DNA of 64,000 nt from Rothia aeria (GTDB lineage: Bacteria; Actinomycetota; Actinomycetes; Actinomycetales; Micrococcaceae), in NCBI GenBank assembly GCA_002355935.1, contig AP017895.1:496001-560000 (forward strand), given 5' to 3'. Of the stretch, positions 40,443 to 50,985 are shown one piece after another; the stretch's first letter is position 1; each line of letters starts with the position of its first letter. Both the position numbers and the translations under genes were made by a program. The notes beneath the pieces are model-generated. The model did no database searches, was not told where the DNA came from, and saw only the letters and a program-made list of their open reading frames with translations.

Positions 40443-41796
40443 TTGGCACCCACCGACGCACAAGAGGACGCCACGCGTAAAAACTGCGTCTTCTTTACAA
40501 CTTTTTACTCTACGTATCGCCCGTCGCCCTGCTGATGGTCGTCTTCCCGGTTGTCACACCAGAGCTGGGCAGGTACCGTCTCGGCGACGTACCCCTCGTA
40601 CACGTTATTCTTGCAGCATCCATTACCGTGCCCTGGCTCAGCCAGGCCGCCTGTATGCCCATCTACCGCGCCATCGAACTAGAACACAAGCGGGTCGCAA
40701 AAAACCGTCAAGAACTCACCGAAAGACTTGAGACGGAACTCAAGGAAGGTACCGTCGAAAAAGTTCGCCAGCTCAAAGCCCTCCTCAAAACCCCCGCATA
40801 CCAGCGCGTGAGTGACGTAGCCGCGTTCGCCCGCAACTGGCCATACATTTACCTGACCACCCTGCCCCTCATTATCCTCTTTGCGCTGCCGCTGATCTTC
40901 ATCATGCACTGGAGCGCATCCGCTGTTGCCTCCTACCTCATACTCAGCGTGCTTAACCTCGCCTTCGCGCAGCTGCTCGTGCTGCCGAGCCTGGCTAAAA
41001 ACCAGGTGGACTGGTTCTTCGCCTGGCTCGGGTACGCGGCGGCGCTGCTGTTCTTCCCCATCTTCTGGTTCCTGCCGCCCACCGCAGGCATTATTGTGCT
41101 GCTGCTGTGCCTGCGCAAGAACATTCGCCAGCTCAAAGTATTCAGCCGCACCCCCATTATTCATGTGGCCCAGGATGCGCTGCGCGGGTTCCTCACCGGC
41201 TCGGTGCTGTGGGCCGATAAGTACGTGCTGTTCGTCGCCGCCCACGGGCAGATTAACGTGGTCGCCATCTACATCAGCCTCATCCCGTGCGTGCTGGCCT
41301 ACAACTACTTCTTCGTGGCCGAAGCAGACCGGGTGAACCTCGTCATTAAGAAACTGTGGAGCACCTTCGAAGAGAAACCCTTCGCCCAGGTCACCAACAC
41401 CGCCAAAGAAGCAACCCACGTGTCGAACTACGCGATGGTTCGCAGCCTCACGGTCGCCATTTTCGCCTCGGTCATTACCGGGCTGATCATGCTCGTCGCC
41501 ATCCCGCACGTGTTCCCCGTAGGGTTCGCCGGCATTATTGCCGCCGGGCTGTTCTTGGTGGTTACCCTGTGCAACTACCAGATCGAATTCATGGGCCTGT
41601 ACCGTATCTCTCAGCTTATCGGTGTGGCGCACCTGGTGCTGGTATGCATCATCTTCGCCATTATGCCCAACGAGGGCGGCTACTTCCCCCTTATCCTGGG
41701 GAGGCCATACTCGCCATTATCGCCTACACCTTCTACCGCCGCGCGTGGGCTTCGCCGGAGCATTCTCTCTTCTGGCGTCGCGCGCTCGCCTGGTAG
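40443..41796 (+). CDS. PelG-like polysaccharide exporter (two frameshifts)
   Basis: A membrane protein of about 451 residues with roughly twelve helices and a charged cytosolic helix near residues 65-110 (RAIELEHKRVAKNRQELTER). I start at TTG 40443, eight bases after AAAGG. One A added to AAAAA (40479-40483) gives RKKLRLLYNFLLYV and one G added to GGGG (41698-41701) gives LILGEAILAIIAYTFYRR to the stop at 41796. The block ALRGFLTGSVLWADKYVLF followed by SLIPCVLAYNYFFVAEAD resembles PelG, the MATE-like protein that moves Pel polysaccharide across the membrane. The next gene is a clear PelF-like enzyme, which supports this call. Confidence 0.55.
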
Positions 41797-41817
41797 CTTT
41801 CCCACTAGGAACACCAC

Positions 41818-43487
41818 ATGCGAAACGTCTATGAACCTCTGCGCCGCCCAGCACCGGCGCCGCGCACCCCAGACCCCGACTACCCGGATGTCGATGTCGC
41901 TATCGTCATGGAGTCCACCTACCCGTACCTTAAGGGTGGAGTGTCGTCGGTGGTGCACGACATTGTCTCGGAGAACCCGGATCTGACGTTCGGGATTATT
42001 CACATCGCCTGGGACTCAAACTCCCCCAAGAAGACCTCTACGGCGTGCCGGAGAACGTTAAATGGGTGCGTGTGATCTACCTGAGCATGGAGGAGTTTAA
42101 GGAAGAATTCGCCCACGACTGCGACCCCACGCACCTGCGCATGAACGCGCGGCAGCGGAAAAAGCTGGTGCGGCGCATCCTTGAGGCGTTCTCCGCGCTG
42201 GTGAAGGGGGACATGAACCCGCTGTGGGACCTGTACGATGAGGGGATTAACCCGCGCACCCGCTCCTTCCCGCTGTTCTCGGTGGTGGGCAGCCGCGAGT
42301 TCATGGAGGCGATGGGCACCTGGGGGTTCCTCTCCGAGATTCCGCTGACCGAACTGTTCTGGAAGGTCCGCGATTTCACGTCTTTGCTGTACGCCCTGCT
42401 GCGCCAGAACATGCCGTACGCCCGCGTGTACCACGCGCACACCACCGGGTACGCTTCGCTCATTGCGGCCGCCGCTGCGCGCGACTACGGGTCGAAGTTC
42501 CTGCTGACCGAACACAACCTGTATGTGCGCGACACGGCGAATACGAAGCTTGAACGCCCAATGGATAAGCCGGTCACGGCCGACTATAAGCTGTTTATGG
42601 AACGCCCGGTCACCTTCGACGAGCGAGTCTGGGTCACCTGGTTCGTTGAGATGGGCAGGTTCTGCTACCCGAGCGCCGACATGATCACCTACCTGTACCC
42701 CAAGGCCCTGGAAGAGGCGCGCGGTTTGGGTGCGCCCATCGACCAGCTGAACCCCGGCGATCGTGAAGATCACGCGATTATTTTGCCCAACGGTATGCTG
42801 ATTGAGAGCGTGCACTCGGCCCTTGAAGCCCGCATGGCTGCGCGCATGAAAATCTTTGAGGACGCCCGCAACCACGTGTGGCGGTTCGTGTTCATTGCGC
42901 GCGTGGTGCCGATTAAGGGCTTGGCGGATCTGATTCGTACCCTGGCACAGATGCGTGATGCTGGCATCATGAACTTTCACCTGGACGTGCTGGGCCCTAC
43001 CGACCACCGCATCGACTACTACCAGCAGTGCCTGAACCTGATTGAAGACTTGGGGATGGGCCAGTTCATCACATTCCACGGGACGGTAAAGGTGCGCCAA
43101 ATGCTGGCGAACTACGACCTGCTGCTAATGCCTAGCTATAATGAGGGGCAACCCGTCGTGGCGCTGGAAGCGATGGCTGCGTCCATACCGCTGGTGAGTA
43201 CCGATGTGGGCGGCATGTCGCAGTTGATCGACGATATTTTGGACGCCTCCGACGGGAAAGAAATTGGTAACTGTGGCATCTTAACTGTTCCGGGGGATGT
43301 GACCGGTTTTGCCCGCGCCTTGCGCATCATTATGGAAACCCCTGGGCTGTATGAGCAGTATAGCCGTAACGCGTATGCGCGCGTGGAGAAGTTTTTCCAG
43401 TTGAGCCTGGTGATGGAGCATTACAACCGCATCTACCGTAAGCTTGGTGGGCTGCCCGCACGACCGTCAAAATATACTGAGGAATGA
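41818..43487 (+). CDS. PelF-like GT4 glycosyltransferase (one frameshift)
   Basis: About 556 residues after one C is added to the five-C run 42023-42027 (WDSNSPQEDLYGVPENVKW). PelF is the cytosolic polymerase of the Pel polysaccharide and opens with a diagnostic stretch, seen here as MESTYPYLKGGVSSVVHDI. The C-terminal GT-B half has FIARVVPIKGLADLIRTL, VLGPTDHRIDYY and the EX7E motif in NEGQPVVALEAMA. The ATG at 41818 follows AGGAAC. The stop overlaps the next start (ATGA), so the genes are coupled. The donor sugar is likely a UDP-HexNAc by analogy. Confidence 0.75.
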
Positions 43488-44669
43488 TTAATAATACAGC
43501 TCTGCGGGCTGGTGTGCCCGGCCGTTTTGGTGCGTGGATACGCTACGGTGGGGACCCGATCACCCGGAAACAGCTAGAGTTTGCTGTGCAGAACTATTCG
43601 GTTGCTATTCTGCAGCCCTGGGAGCAGGACGCGGCACTGTACCTGAAAAAGAATGCGCCGGATATGGTGGTACTGGCCTATAAATGCCTCTCCTCCACCC
43701 GCTCCTACGAGCCGGGGCCCATCTACTCCTCCGGGGTCTCCTGGGATACGGCGCAGCAGGCGCTGCAAAACGGCAAAGACCTGTACGCCCGCCGTACGGA
43801 CGGCTCACTCATTGAGTGGCGCGGCTACCCCAGCACTACCAGATGGCGGTATGGGACTCCGACTACCGCTGGTACTGGATGGACTCGGTCGTCAAAGAAC
43901 TGCGTGACTCGCCATTTGACGGGGTGATGGGCGATAACGATATTGAGAGCGACTACTACGGGCTGAACCTGCCTATCCGCAACGTCGACTCCATGGCGAC
44001 TGTACGCGCGGGCCTAGACCACCTGATCGAGTACGCGGGCGCCGAGCTGAACAAGGCCGGTAAGATTCTGGTGCCAAATATTGCCGAGGCCCGCCTGCGG
44101 TGGGGCAAATGGGAGGCGCACAGCGCCTACGGCGGCGGTTTTGAGGAAGTCTGGTTGGGCTGGGGCGCCCAAGAATTTCTGGACTCCACCTACGCCATGC
44201 TGCAAAGCCGCCACATTGGCCGCGGCGCCCAGGGGCAGGTGCGCCTAGCCTACGACGAGGGGCTTCAGCGCGCCGATCGGACAGCGCCGAAAGTGACGAT
44301 CCTGCGCACCCCCTCCGGCGGCCCGAAAGCACCGGTGACGGGCACGGACGAGAACCTGCTGTACGGGCTGGCGGGGTTCTGGATTTTCGGCGGCGGGCGG
44401 TTCACGGGCATTGCAGTCACCGAGCATGATAGCTACAACGGGACCCCGTTCTCCCCAGAAATGTCGTACGATCTGGGCACCCCGCCGAGGCGGTGAAAAG
44501 CGACGGGGCGGTGCATGCGCGGGCGTTTACACACGGCTGGGCGGCCATTAACCTGGGCACCACCTCCCGCATGGTGCGTGTGCCCAGCGGGCTCAAAGAC
44601 GCCGCCGGCAATACCCCGCCCAGCACGCTGACACTTCAGGCACACCGCGGGGTTCTCTACCGCAAGTAG
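43484..44669 (+). CDS. GHL15-type putative glycoside hydrolase (two frameshifts)
   Basis: About 395 residues. The sequence GAWIRYGGDPITRKQLEFA, ILQPWEQDAALYLKKNAP and VVLAYKCLSSTRS followed by WYWMDSVVKELRDSP and GVMGDNDIESDYYG fits the hypothetical glycosyl hydrolase family GHL15, a TIM-barrel with an acidic catalytic pair (candidate DND in MGDNDIE). One C added at CCCC 43828-43831 and at CCCC 44480-44483 restores the barrel and a C-terminal beta domain ending VLYRK. No signal peptide is visible, so if it works on exported polymer it must leave by another route. ATGA overlap ties it to the PelF-like gene. In Pel systems a hydrolase (PelA) trims the polymer; this may be the functional stand-in. 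Confidence 0.6.
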
Positions 44670-44861
44670 GGGTCATGCGCGAGCGCTGCCCGACGGAATT
44701 ATGCTGCACTCAGCGGGGTGCTGGGCCGCCGGGCACACCCGGTCATTGAGGCCCCAAGCGGGGTGCTGCGGTTAGGCAGGTTAAGAAACGGGTCGTTTTT
44801 TGCGGTGCGCATCGGTAGGCTGTTCAGTGAGTACCGGTTTGAGCGATTAAGGAGCGAACAC

Positions 44862-45446
44862 GTGAATATCCTACTTTTGGACGGCGGCAAAGCATTCGGC
44901 CACTCGGCGGGCCGCCTGAACCACACCCTGCATCAGACCGCCCGCAGTGCCCTGCAGGCTCAAGGGCACCACACGCGTGAAACCGTCATTGATGAGGGGT
45001 ACGACCTGCCGCAGGAGGTAGATAAGTTCCTGTGGATGGATGCGGTGATCTGGCAGATGCCCGGCTGGTGGATGGGCCCACCGTGGACCGTCAAAAAATA
45101 CGTGGACGAGGTGTTCACCGCTGGCGCGGGTATGCTGTTCGCCAATGATGGCCGCAGCAGCGCCAGCCCCACCGAGGGGTACGGCACCGGCGGTCTGCTC
45201 ACAGGCCGTCAGCATATGCTCTCACTCACCTGGAACGCACCCCTTGAGGCGTTCACCCGTGCCGGTGATTTTTTCGGCGGTGCGGGCGTGGATGCCGTAT
45301 ACCTGCCGTTCCATAAGGCTAACGAGTTCATCGGCACCTCGCAGCTGCCCACCTTCATCTGTAATGACGTCATAAAAAACCCGCAGGTTGAACAGTATAT
45401 TGTGAACTATATAGCCCACCTGGAGAAGGTGTTCGGCCCGGCCTAG
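44862..45446 (+). CDS. mdaB: NAD(P)H-dependent oxidoreductase, MdaB type
   Basis: A 194-residue flavodoxin-fold quinone reductase. The GTG at 44862 follows AAGGAGCG. Features are NILLLDGGKAFGHSAGRLNHTL, the FMN-loop region QMPGWWMGPPWTVKKYVDEVF and GTGGLLTGRQHMLSLTWNAP, all typical of MdaB, which reduces quinones by two electrons and protects against oxidative stress. Confidence 0.85.
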   Translation: MNILLLDGGKAFGHSAGRLNHTLHQTARSALQAQGHHTRETVIDEGYDLPQEVDKFLWMDAVIWQMPGWWMGPPWTVKKYVDEVFTAGAGMLFANDGRSSASPTEGYGTGGLLTGRQHMLSLTWNAPLEAFTRAGDFFGGAGVDAVYLPFHKANEFIGTSQLPTFICNDVIKNPQVEQYIVNYIAHLEKVFGPA

Positions 45447-45571
45447 CGGTGCGGCCGAAAGACTGCGGGCGCCGCCAGTATTCCTGCAGCCCGGCGAGAT
45501 TCTGCGTATTCAGCGGGTCAACCCCTGAGATAATGGAACGGTCACAGTTTTGACCGTGTAGAGGACATGCC

Positions 45572-46453
45572 ATGGACGCCGCACAGTTCGGTGAGTACCT
45601 TCACCTGATAGGGTTTAAGCCCACCCGGTGCGACCTTACCGCACTGAAAACCCTGCTCACCCGGCACATGGCGGCATTGCCGTTTCAGACCCTGAGCACC
45701 GTCCTGGGCGAGCCCGTGCCGATTGATAGCGGCAGCATCTTCCGTAAGCTCGTTGCGCAGCGGCGCGGCGGCTACTGCTACGAACTGAACCTGCTGCTGC
45801 TTGATGCACTCACCCTGCTCGGGTTTGAGGCCCGCCCGCTCACCGGCAGCGTCATCCCCAATAACCGGCTGGAGGAGGCTGGGGCGCGCACCCACATGCT
45901 GCTTCAGGTGACGCTTCAAGGACAGCCGTGGCTGGTGGATGCGGGGTTCGGCGGGCTGGCCCCAACCGCCCCGCTGCTGCTTGAGAGCGAAAAGACGCAG
46001 CTAACCCCGCACGGGCAGTACCGCCTAAAACCGCACCGGGACGGCCTGGTTTTATGCGCTGTCACCGGTGCCAAGCAGCAGCTGCTGTACACCTTTGACC
46101 GCCAGCCGCAGCGCCGCATTGACCTTCAGGTGGGTAACTGGTTCGTGTCCACGCACCCGCACTCGCCGTTCCGCACCCGCCTCATGGCGGCCCGCGCCGT
46201 CCCGGACGGCAGCCGCCACACGCTGCTGAATACCCGCTACACTCTGCACCGCCCGGACGGCTCCCGCAGGGTGCGCACCATCACCGACGCCGCTTCGCTG
46301 CTGGATGTTCTGCGCTCATGTTTTACTGTGAGCCTGCCGCAAACGGACGGGCTGTCCCGGCGCCTCCAGCAGTTTTTAGACACCCACAGCGATGGTGACG
46401 CCGGTACACAGTGCACTAGGGGAGAAGGGCAGGTACAAGAGCCGCATGTTTGA
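45572..46453 (+). CDS. nat: Arylamine N-acetyltransferase
   Basis: A 293-residue NAT that transfers acetyl from acetyl-CoA to aromatic amines or hydrazines. The catalytic triad is visible at the usual spacing: Cys69 in RRGGYCYELN, His108 in GARTHMLLQ and Asp123 in LVDAGFGG. The ATG at 45572 lies after AGAGGACATGCC. Its last 8 bases overlap the next gene. The natural substrate in the cell is unknown. Confidence 0.92.
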   Translation: MDAAQFGEYLHLIGFKPTRCDLTALKTLLTRHMAALPFQTLSTVLGEPVPIDSGSIFRKLVAQRRGGYCYELNLLLLDALTLLGFEARPLTGSVIPNNRLEEAGARTHMLLQVTLQGQPWLVDAGFGGLAPTAPLLLESEKTQLTPHGQYRLKPHRDGLVLCAVTGAKQQLLYTFDRQPQRRIDLQVGNWFVSTHPHSPFRTRLMAARAVPDGSRHTLLNTRYTLHRPDGSRRVRTITDAASLLDVLRSCFTVSLPQTDGLSRRLQQFLDTHSDGDAGTQCTRGEGQVQEPHV

Positions 46454-46844
46454 TTTTTTCGTGAAAAACCGGTTGAGTCCGCAGGAATTAGCGGCTTTTA
46501 TCGCCGTCGCCCTGGGCTGCCCGGCAAAGAACGTGCTGGTGGTCACCTCCAGCGAGCTGCAGGGCATCCCACCGGTGGAGCTCAACGCCCTGCGCTGCCT
46601 GTGCCTGTACTGGCATGTAACGGGAGACGCGGCGCTGCTGGTGAGCCTTTACCGGGTGGAGGCAAGCCCAGAAGAGATACAGGAGAAAGTGGTCGCTGCA
46701 TCACGGGCCGCAGGGGTTGTGTGCTACGTGCCGAACGATAACTTTAACGGGTACCTGCTATGCGGTGAGGCAGAACCCGTGCAGGTTTACGAGGATGAGG
46801 CGGCATCATCCGATGAGGGCCTGCACCATATTTTCCGCAGGTGA
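46446..46844 (+). CDS. Hypothetical protein overlapping nat
   Basis: A 132-residue protein from ATG 46446, which overlaps the end of the acetyltransferase gene by 8 bases and is probably translated by coupling. I do not recognise a family. It begins MFDFFVKNRLSPQELAAF, has an alpha/beta feel (CPAKNVLVVTSSELQGIPP, AGVVCYVPNDNFNGYLLCG) with several Cys, and ends in an acidic stretch EDEAASSDEG. It may be a partner of the acetyltransferase or simply share its promoter. Confidence 0.6.
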   Translation: MFDFFVKNRLSPQELAAFIAVALGCPAKNVLVVTSSELQGIPPVELNALRCLCLYWHVTGDAALLVSLYRVEASPEEIQEKVVAASRAAGVVCYVPNDNFNGYLLCGEAEPVQVYEDEAASSDEGLHHIFRR

Positions 46845-46881
46845 AGGCGTGAACGTCTGCTGGTGCAACGTGCGTGCCAGC

Positions 46882-47247
46882 CTACCGACAGGAAACAGCG
46901 GCGTTCCCAGGTCTTCCTTGTTCCCGCCGCCAGATAACTGCGTTCCCGCTCCCGAAGGTGACCTCATGAACACCAGCAGGCACACTGAACTCACGGTCAA
47001 AACTGCCCGAATACACGCCGTTTGAAAGCCTCTGGCGCAGAATAATATTGACGCGACCGCCGTGGGTACGCACCGTCACCGCGCAAATCCCCAGTGCACT
47101 ATTGCCCAGCAGCCCCGACAGCCTGATGCGCGCCCCGCCGCTGCCGTCTGTGACGGCCACACGGAAATCGTTGAGTTCTTCCTGCCTAACCTCCCGCGAC
47201 ACCCACCGGGTGCATGACGAAAGCAGCTTGCGTATCCTGCCCGTCAC
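46882..47247 (-). CDS. Hypothetical basic protein
   Basis: A 121-residue protein, unrecognised. It is basic at both ends (MTGRIRKLLSSCTRWVSREV and WRREQGRPGNAAVSCR) with a beta-rich middle (RVAVTDGSGGARIRLSG, ICAVTVRTHGGRVNIIL, FSVPAGVHEVTFGSG). Its start overlaps the stop of the upstream gene by four bases, so the two form an operon. No signal peptide or membrane helix. Confidence 0.5.
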   Translation of the reverse strand: MTGRIRKLLSSCTRWVSREVRQEELNDFRVAVTDGSGGARIRLSGLLGNSALGICAVTVRTHGGRVNIILRQRLSNGVYSGSFDREFSVPAGVHEVTFGSGNAVIWRREQGRPGNAAVSCR

Positions 47248-47543
47248 GGGTGCCTCCGGGTGCCCTGCAGCAGCGCCAGGTAGTCATCCTCAATATCCAC
47301 CAGCTGCCGCCCGAGCGTGCTATCGAGCGGCCACGAATCAACCACCATCCGGCTCATGAGGGCGTGTGCGCCCGCGGCGGGTGCGGTGCGGTGCCGCAGG
47401 TGGGAGGCCATGCTGGTCAGCTGCTCCCGCATAAATATCAGCTGGTCCCGGCTCGTATAGTCGCGGATGCTGCCCGCGTCTAAGATGCCGTCAATAAGGT
47501 CTATGGCGTTCACGATTCTGCCCGTGAGCGTTTCCGCCCCCAT
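47244..47543 (-). CDS. Hypothetical small helical protein
   Basis: A 99-residue, mostly helical protein starting MGAETLTGRIVNAIDLIDGI, of no family I recognise. Charged helices such as SRDQLIFMREQLTSMASHLR suggest a small dimer or adaptor. It is the first gene of a two-gene minus-strand unit with a 4-base overlap. The unit is separated from the GAPDH gene by a strong terminator and so has its own promoter. Confidence 0.5.
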   Translation of the reverse strand: MGAETLTGRIVNAIDLIDGILDAGSIRDYTSRDQLIFMREQLTSMASHLRHRTAPAAGAHALMSRMVVDSWPLDSTLGRQLVDIEDDYLALLQGTRRHP

Positions 47544-47586
47544 AGTTGACCTCCTTCGCGCGCCGCAGCGGATACCCGCAGAGAAC

Positions 47587-47633
47587 GCTGCGGCGTCAAA
47601 AGAGCAGCCTAAGCCGTCTTTTGACGCCGCAGC
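47587..47633 (-). terminator. Terminator after GAPDH gene
   Basis: GCTGCGGCGTCAAAAGA (47587-47603) and TCTTTTGACGCCGCAGC (47617-47633) form a perfect 17-bp stem around a 13-nt loop, 49 nt downstream of the leftward gap gene. Confidence 0.75.
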
Positions 47634-47681
47634 ACTTATGCCGCTACTCGCCGGTGTGCCGCCGAGTGCGCAGGCCGCAAC

Positions 47682-49122
47682 CTACTGTGCGGGGTATGAC
47701 GGTGCCTCTTCACCCACCAGGCGTTCGAGCACGCGCACCACCTGGCAGGAGTACCCGAACTCGTTGTCGTACCAGACGTACAGGATTGCCGAGTCGTCGG
47801 TGACGACGGTGGCAAGCGCATCCACCACACCCGCGTTGCGGGAACCCACAAAGTCGGTGGAGACGGCCTCATGCGAATCGGAGTAACCAATCTGGCGGCG
47901 AAGCTCACCCTTGAGGGCAACCTGGCGGAAGACCTCGTTCAGCTCATCCTTAGACCCGGCGGGCTTAGCCAGCTTCACGTTCAGAATAGCCATCGAAACA
48001 TCCGGGGTGGGAACGCGAATAGCGTTACCGGTCAGCTTGCCCTCCAACTGGGGGAGTGCCTTAGAAACAGCGCGCGCCGCACCAGTTTCGGTAATCACCA
48101 TGTTCAGCACCGCCGAACGGCCGCGGCGATCACCCTTGTGGAAGTTATCGATCAGGTTCTGATCATTCGTGAAAGCGTGCACGGTCTCCACGTGACCGCG
48201 TTCCACACCGTACACGTCATCAAGAACCTTCAGTGCGGGGGTGATCGCGTTGGTCGTGCAGGATGCCGCCGAAAGAATCTTATCGTCGTCGGTAATGATG
48301 TTATCGTTCACGCCGAAAACAATATTCTTCATATCGCCCTTACCGGGGGCAGTCAGCAGAACGCGCGAAATGCCGGGGCGCTCAAGGTGCTGGGTCAGGC
48401 CCGGAACATCGCGCCAGCGGCCGGTGTTATCGACCAGAAGCGCATCCTCAATACCGTACTCGGTGTAATCCACAGTGGTTGGATCCGAGGAGTAGATGAA
48501 ACGAACCGGAAGACCGTTAGCAATAATGGTGTCGTTCTCGGCATCTACCTTAATCGTGCCCTTGAACGGGCCGTGCACCGAATCGCGTGCCAGCAAAGAA
48601 GCACGCTTCTCAAGGTCGTTCTCGGTGTTCTTACGCACCACCACCGCACGCAGACGCAGGTTTGCACCCAGCGATGAGGAACGCTCCAGCAGAATACGCG
48701 CCAACAGGCGGCCAATGCGTCCGAAACCGTAGAGCACCACATCCTGCTGCTTGACGGTCTCGCCCTTCTTGCCAACCGATGCGCCAACCTGCTCGGGCAG
48801 CCACATGGAGAAGTCGGGGAACCCGCATCAACATGCTGACGGTGCAGGGACGCAATATTAATGGAGCAGGGGCCAAGGTCAAGGTCGGCCAGGGCCCGGA
48901 CCAGCTCAAGGGTGTGCGCGGGATTCAGGGGCGCGCCGTCGATCTTCGCGGCACCATCATGCAAACGCAGCATCTGAATTACGGATTTATTGACCAGGCT
49001 GCGGCCGTGAATATTCAGCACCACGCCGTTCTCACGGTTAAGCTTACCGATGAGGGGATTAGCTCCTCAGCCTCGGTCTCGCGGGCAATCCACTGTGCGT
49101 GAGTGTTTTCGGGAGTCGTCAC
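47682..49122 (-). CDS. gap: Glyceraldehyde-3-phosphate dehydrogenase, long GapB type (two frameshifts)
   Basis: About 480 residues after repair, matching the long actinobacterial GAPDH class (as C. glutamicum GapB) that has an N-terminal extension of about 120 residues and is linked to gluconeogenesis. The GTG at 49122 follows AGAAGG. One base added at the runs 49054-49057 and 48816-48819 gives EELIPLIGKLNRENGVVLNI and DAGSPDFSMWLPEQVGA. The core shows the NAD(P) fold YGFGRIGRLLARIL, the catalytic Cys in SAASCTTNAITPALKVL, the His in HAFTNDQNLIDN and WYDNEFGYS near the end. Confidence 0.88.
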
Positions 49123-49429
49123 TCTTGACCTTCTTCCTAGGTGGACATCGTCGTCAGTAATATACTCGCCGCACCCCGGGATGCCAGGGGCGGTTCGTGC
49201 CGGTCTGTGCTGACCGCTTCACCTCAAGTCTAACGGGTAATTCTGGTTTGTGCGCTCAGAACCGCCCGGGAATACGCGCACGTCACACGCCCATTTGTGA
49301 TACGAGCGCAACAACCCAAACAAACCCTCGCAAAGGAGGAAGAATCCACGGCAAAAACCCACAAAAAGACAGGTAAGAAGGTGGTGTGCGGACCGCGATG
49401 CAGGCCCGCCCGCAGGTAGAATTGAAAAC

Positions 49430-50364
49430 ATGCTAACAGTGATCGGTGAAGCCCTCGTAGATGTCGTCCACAAACAAGGCGAACAAACCCACACCTACCC
49501 CGGCGGGTCCCCATGAACGTGGCGGTCGGGGTGAGCCGTTTAGGCCACCCCACCCAGTTCGTGGGGCACTACGGCGCCGACGACTATGGCCGTGCCATCA
49601 GTGAGCACCTGGAGGCCTCCGGTGTGAACGTGCCATTTGCCCCCACCGCTGCGCGCACCTCCACCGCACAAGCCCACATTGGGCAGGACGGTGCCGCAGA
49701 GTACGAGTTCAATATTGACTGGTCGTTGGATGCGCTCGCCGACGAGCTGGTGGAACTTGCCCGCACCTCCCAGGCGCTGCACACCGGATCCATTGCGGCG
49801 ATGCTCGAACCCGGTGCGCATGTGGTCGCTAACGCGCTCACCGCCGCCCGTGAGAGCGCGCTCATTAGCTACGACCCGAACTGCCGCCCCAGTATTGTCA
49901 GCGACCGCGCTGCCGCACAGGAGTGGGCTGAACGGTTTGTGGGGCTCGCCTCTGTGGTGAAGGCCAGCGATGAAGACCTCACATGGCTGTACCCCGACCG
50001 TTCCCTTGCGGAGACAGCACGCGCCTGGGTAGCACTTGGGGCAGAGCTGGTGGTACTGACCCGCGGCGAGAGAGGGCCAATCGCCTACACCCGCACCTAC
50101 CCTGAGGGTATTGAGGAGCCTGCGTACCGTGTGCAGGTAGCCGATACTGTGGGCGCGGGCGATTCTCTCATGGCGGCGCTCATCTGCGGCCTGCTCGATC
50201 GCGGTATCGCTGGCTCAGGTGCGCGTGCGAAGGTGGCGGCGCTTGAGCGTGAAGAGATTTCTGAGCTGCTGCGTTTTTCGGCGACCGCAGCCGGTATTAC
50301 AGTTTCCCGATCCGGGGCGAACCCGCCAAACCGCCACGAACTGCTTGCCGTGCTCAACGGCTAA
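49430..50364 (+). CDS. PfkB-family sugar kinase, fructokinase-like (one frameshift)
   Basis: About 311 residues, a ribokinase-fold carbohydrate kinase. ATG 49430 opens LTVIGEALVDVVHKQG; one C added to CCCC 49509-49512 gives YPGGSPMNVAVGVSRLG, the substrate-binding PfkB motif. The anion-hole and catalytic Asp appear in DTVGAGDSLMAAL (about residues 240-252). The GEALVD start favours fructokinase, but exact sugar use is uncertain. The 307 bp before it hold a strong ribosome-like site at 49331-49338 with no usable start after it. Confidence 0.8.
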
Positions 50365-50426
50365 AGATCCGCGTTATAGCGGGCTAAAAACCTTCATTCC
50401 GAATACAGAATATAAGGAGAGTAGCT

Positions 50427-50975
50427 ATGCCCGACTACACCCCCACCAGCCACGCACCCCTGCCCCGCGACCCCTACGAGGGTTTGACGAAACTGCCCGA
50501 ATTTACGCTCACCTCCACCGACATTACTGATGGCGGCACGGCGCCGACAACAATGCTGTCGGCGCTGTTCGGCGTGCCCGGCGGGCAGGACCTTTCCCCG
50601 CAGCTGTCGTGGAGCGGCTTCCCCGCAGACACTCAGTCGTTCGTTATCACCTGCTACGACCCGGACGCCCCCACCCCCAGCGGGTTCTGGCACTGGACCG
50701 TATCAAACATCCCGGCCGCTGTTACCTCTCTTGAGGCGGGCGCAGCCGCACCGCACGGTGCGCTCACCCACCGCAATGACGCCGGTGTTCCCGGGTTTTT
50801 GGGTGCGGCACCTCCGGCGGGGCACGGGCCGCACCGGTACATTTTCTGCGTGACCGCCGTGGACGTACCCGAACTTGAGGTAGACGAGAACACCTCACCT
50901 GCCGTCGTGAACTTTAAACTCTTCTTCCACGGCATTGCGCGCGCCTTTTTGACTGTCACCTACGAGGAAAACTAG
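50427..50975 (+). CDS. YbhB/YbcL-type phosphatidylethanolamine-binding protein
   Basis: A 182-residue PEBP-fold protein. The ligand-pocket motifs are CYDPDAPTPSGFWHWTVSN (residues about 73-91) and GPHRYIFCVTAVD near 132. ATAAGGAGAG precedes the ATG. Bacterial PEBPs bind small anionic ligands, but their role is unclear. It follows the sugar kinase by 62 bp and precedes a HAD phosphatase by 10 bp, so the last two are probably cotranscribed. Confidence 0.88.
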   Translation: MPDYTPTSHAPLPRDPYEGLTKLPEFTLTSTDITDGGTAPTTMLSALFGVPGGQDLSPQLSWSGFPADTQSFVITCYDPDAPTPSGFWHWTVSNIPAAVTSLEAGAAAPHGALTHRNDAGVPGFLGAAPPAGHGPHRYIFCVTAVDVPELEVDENTSPAVVNFKLFFHGIARAFLTVTYEEN

Positions 50976-50985
50976 CCGTTACCGC

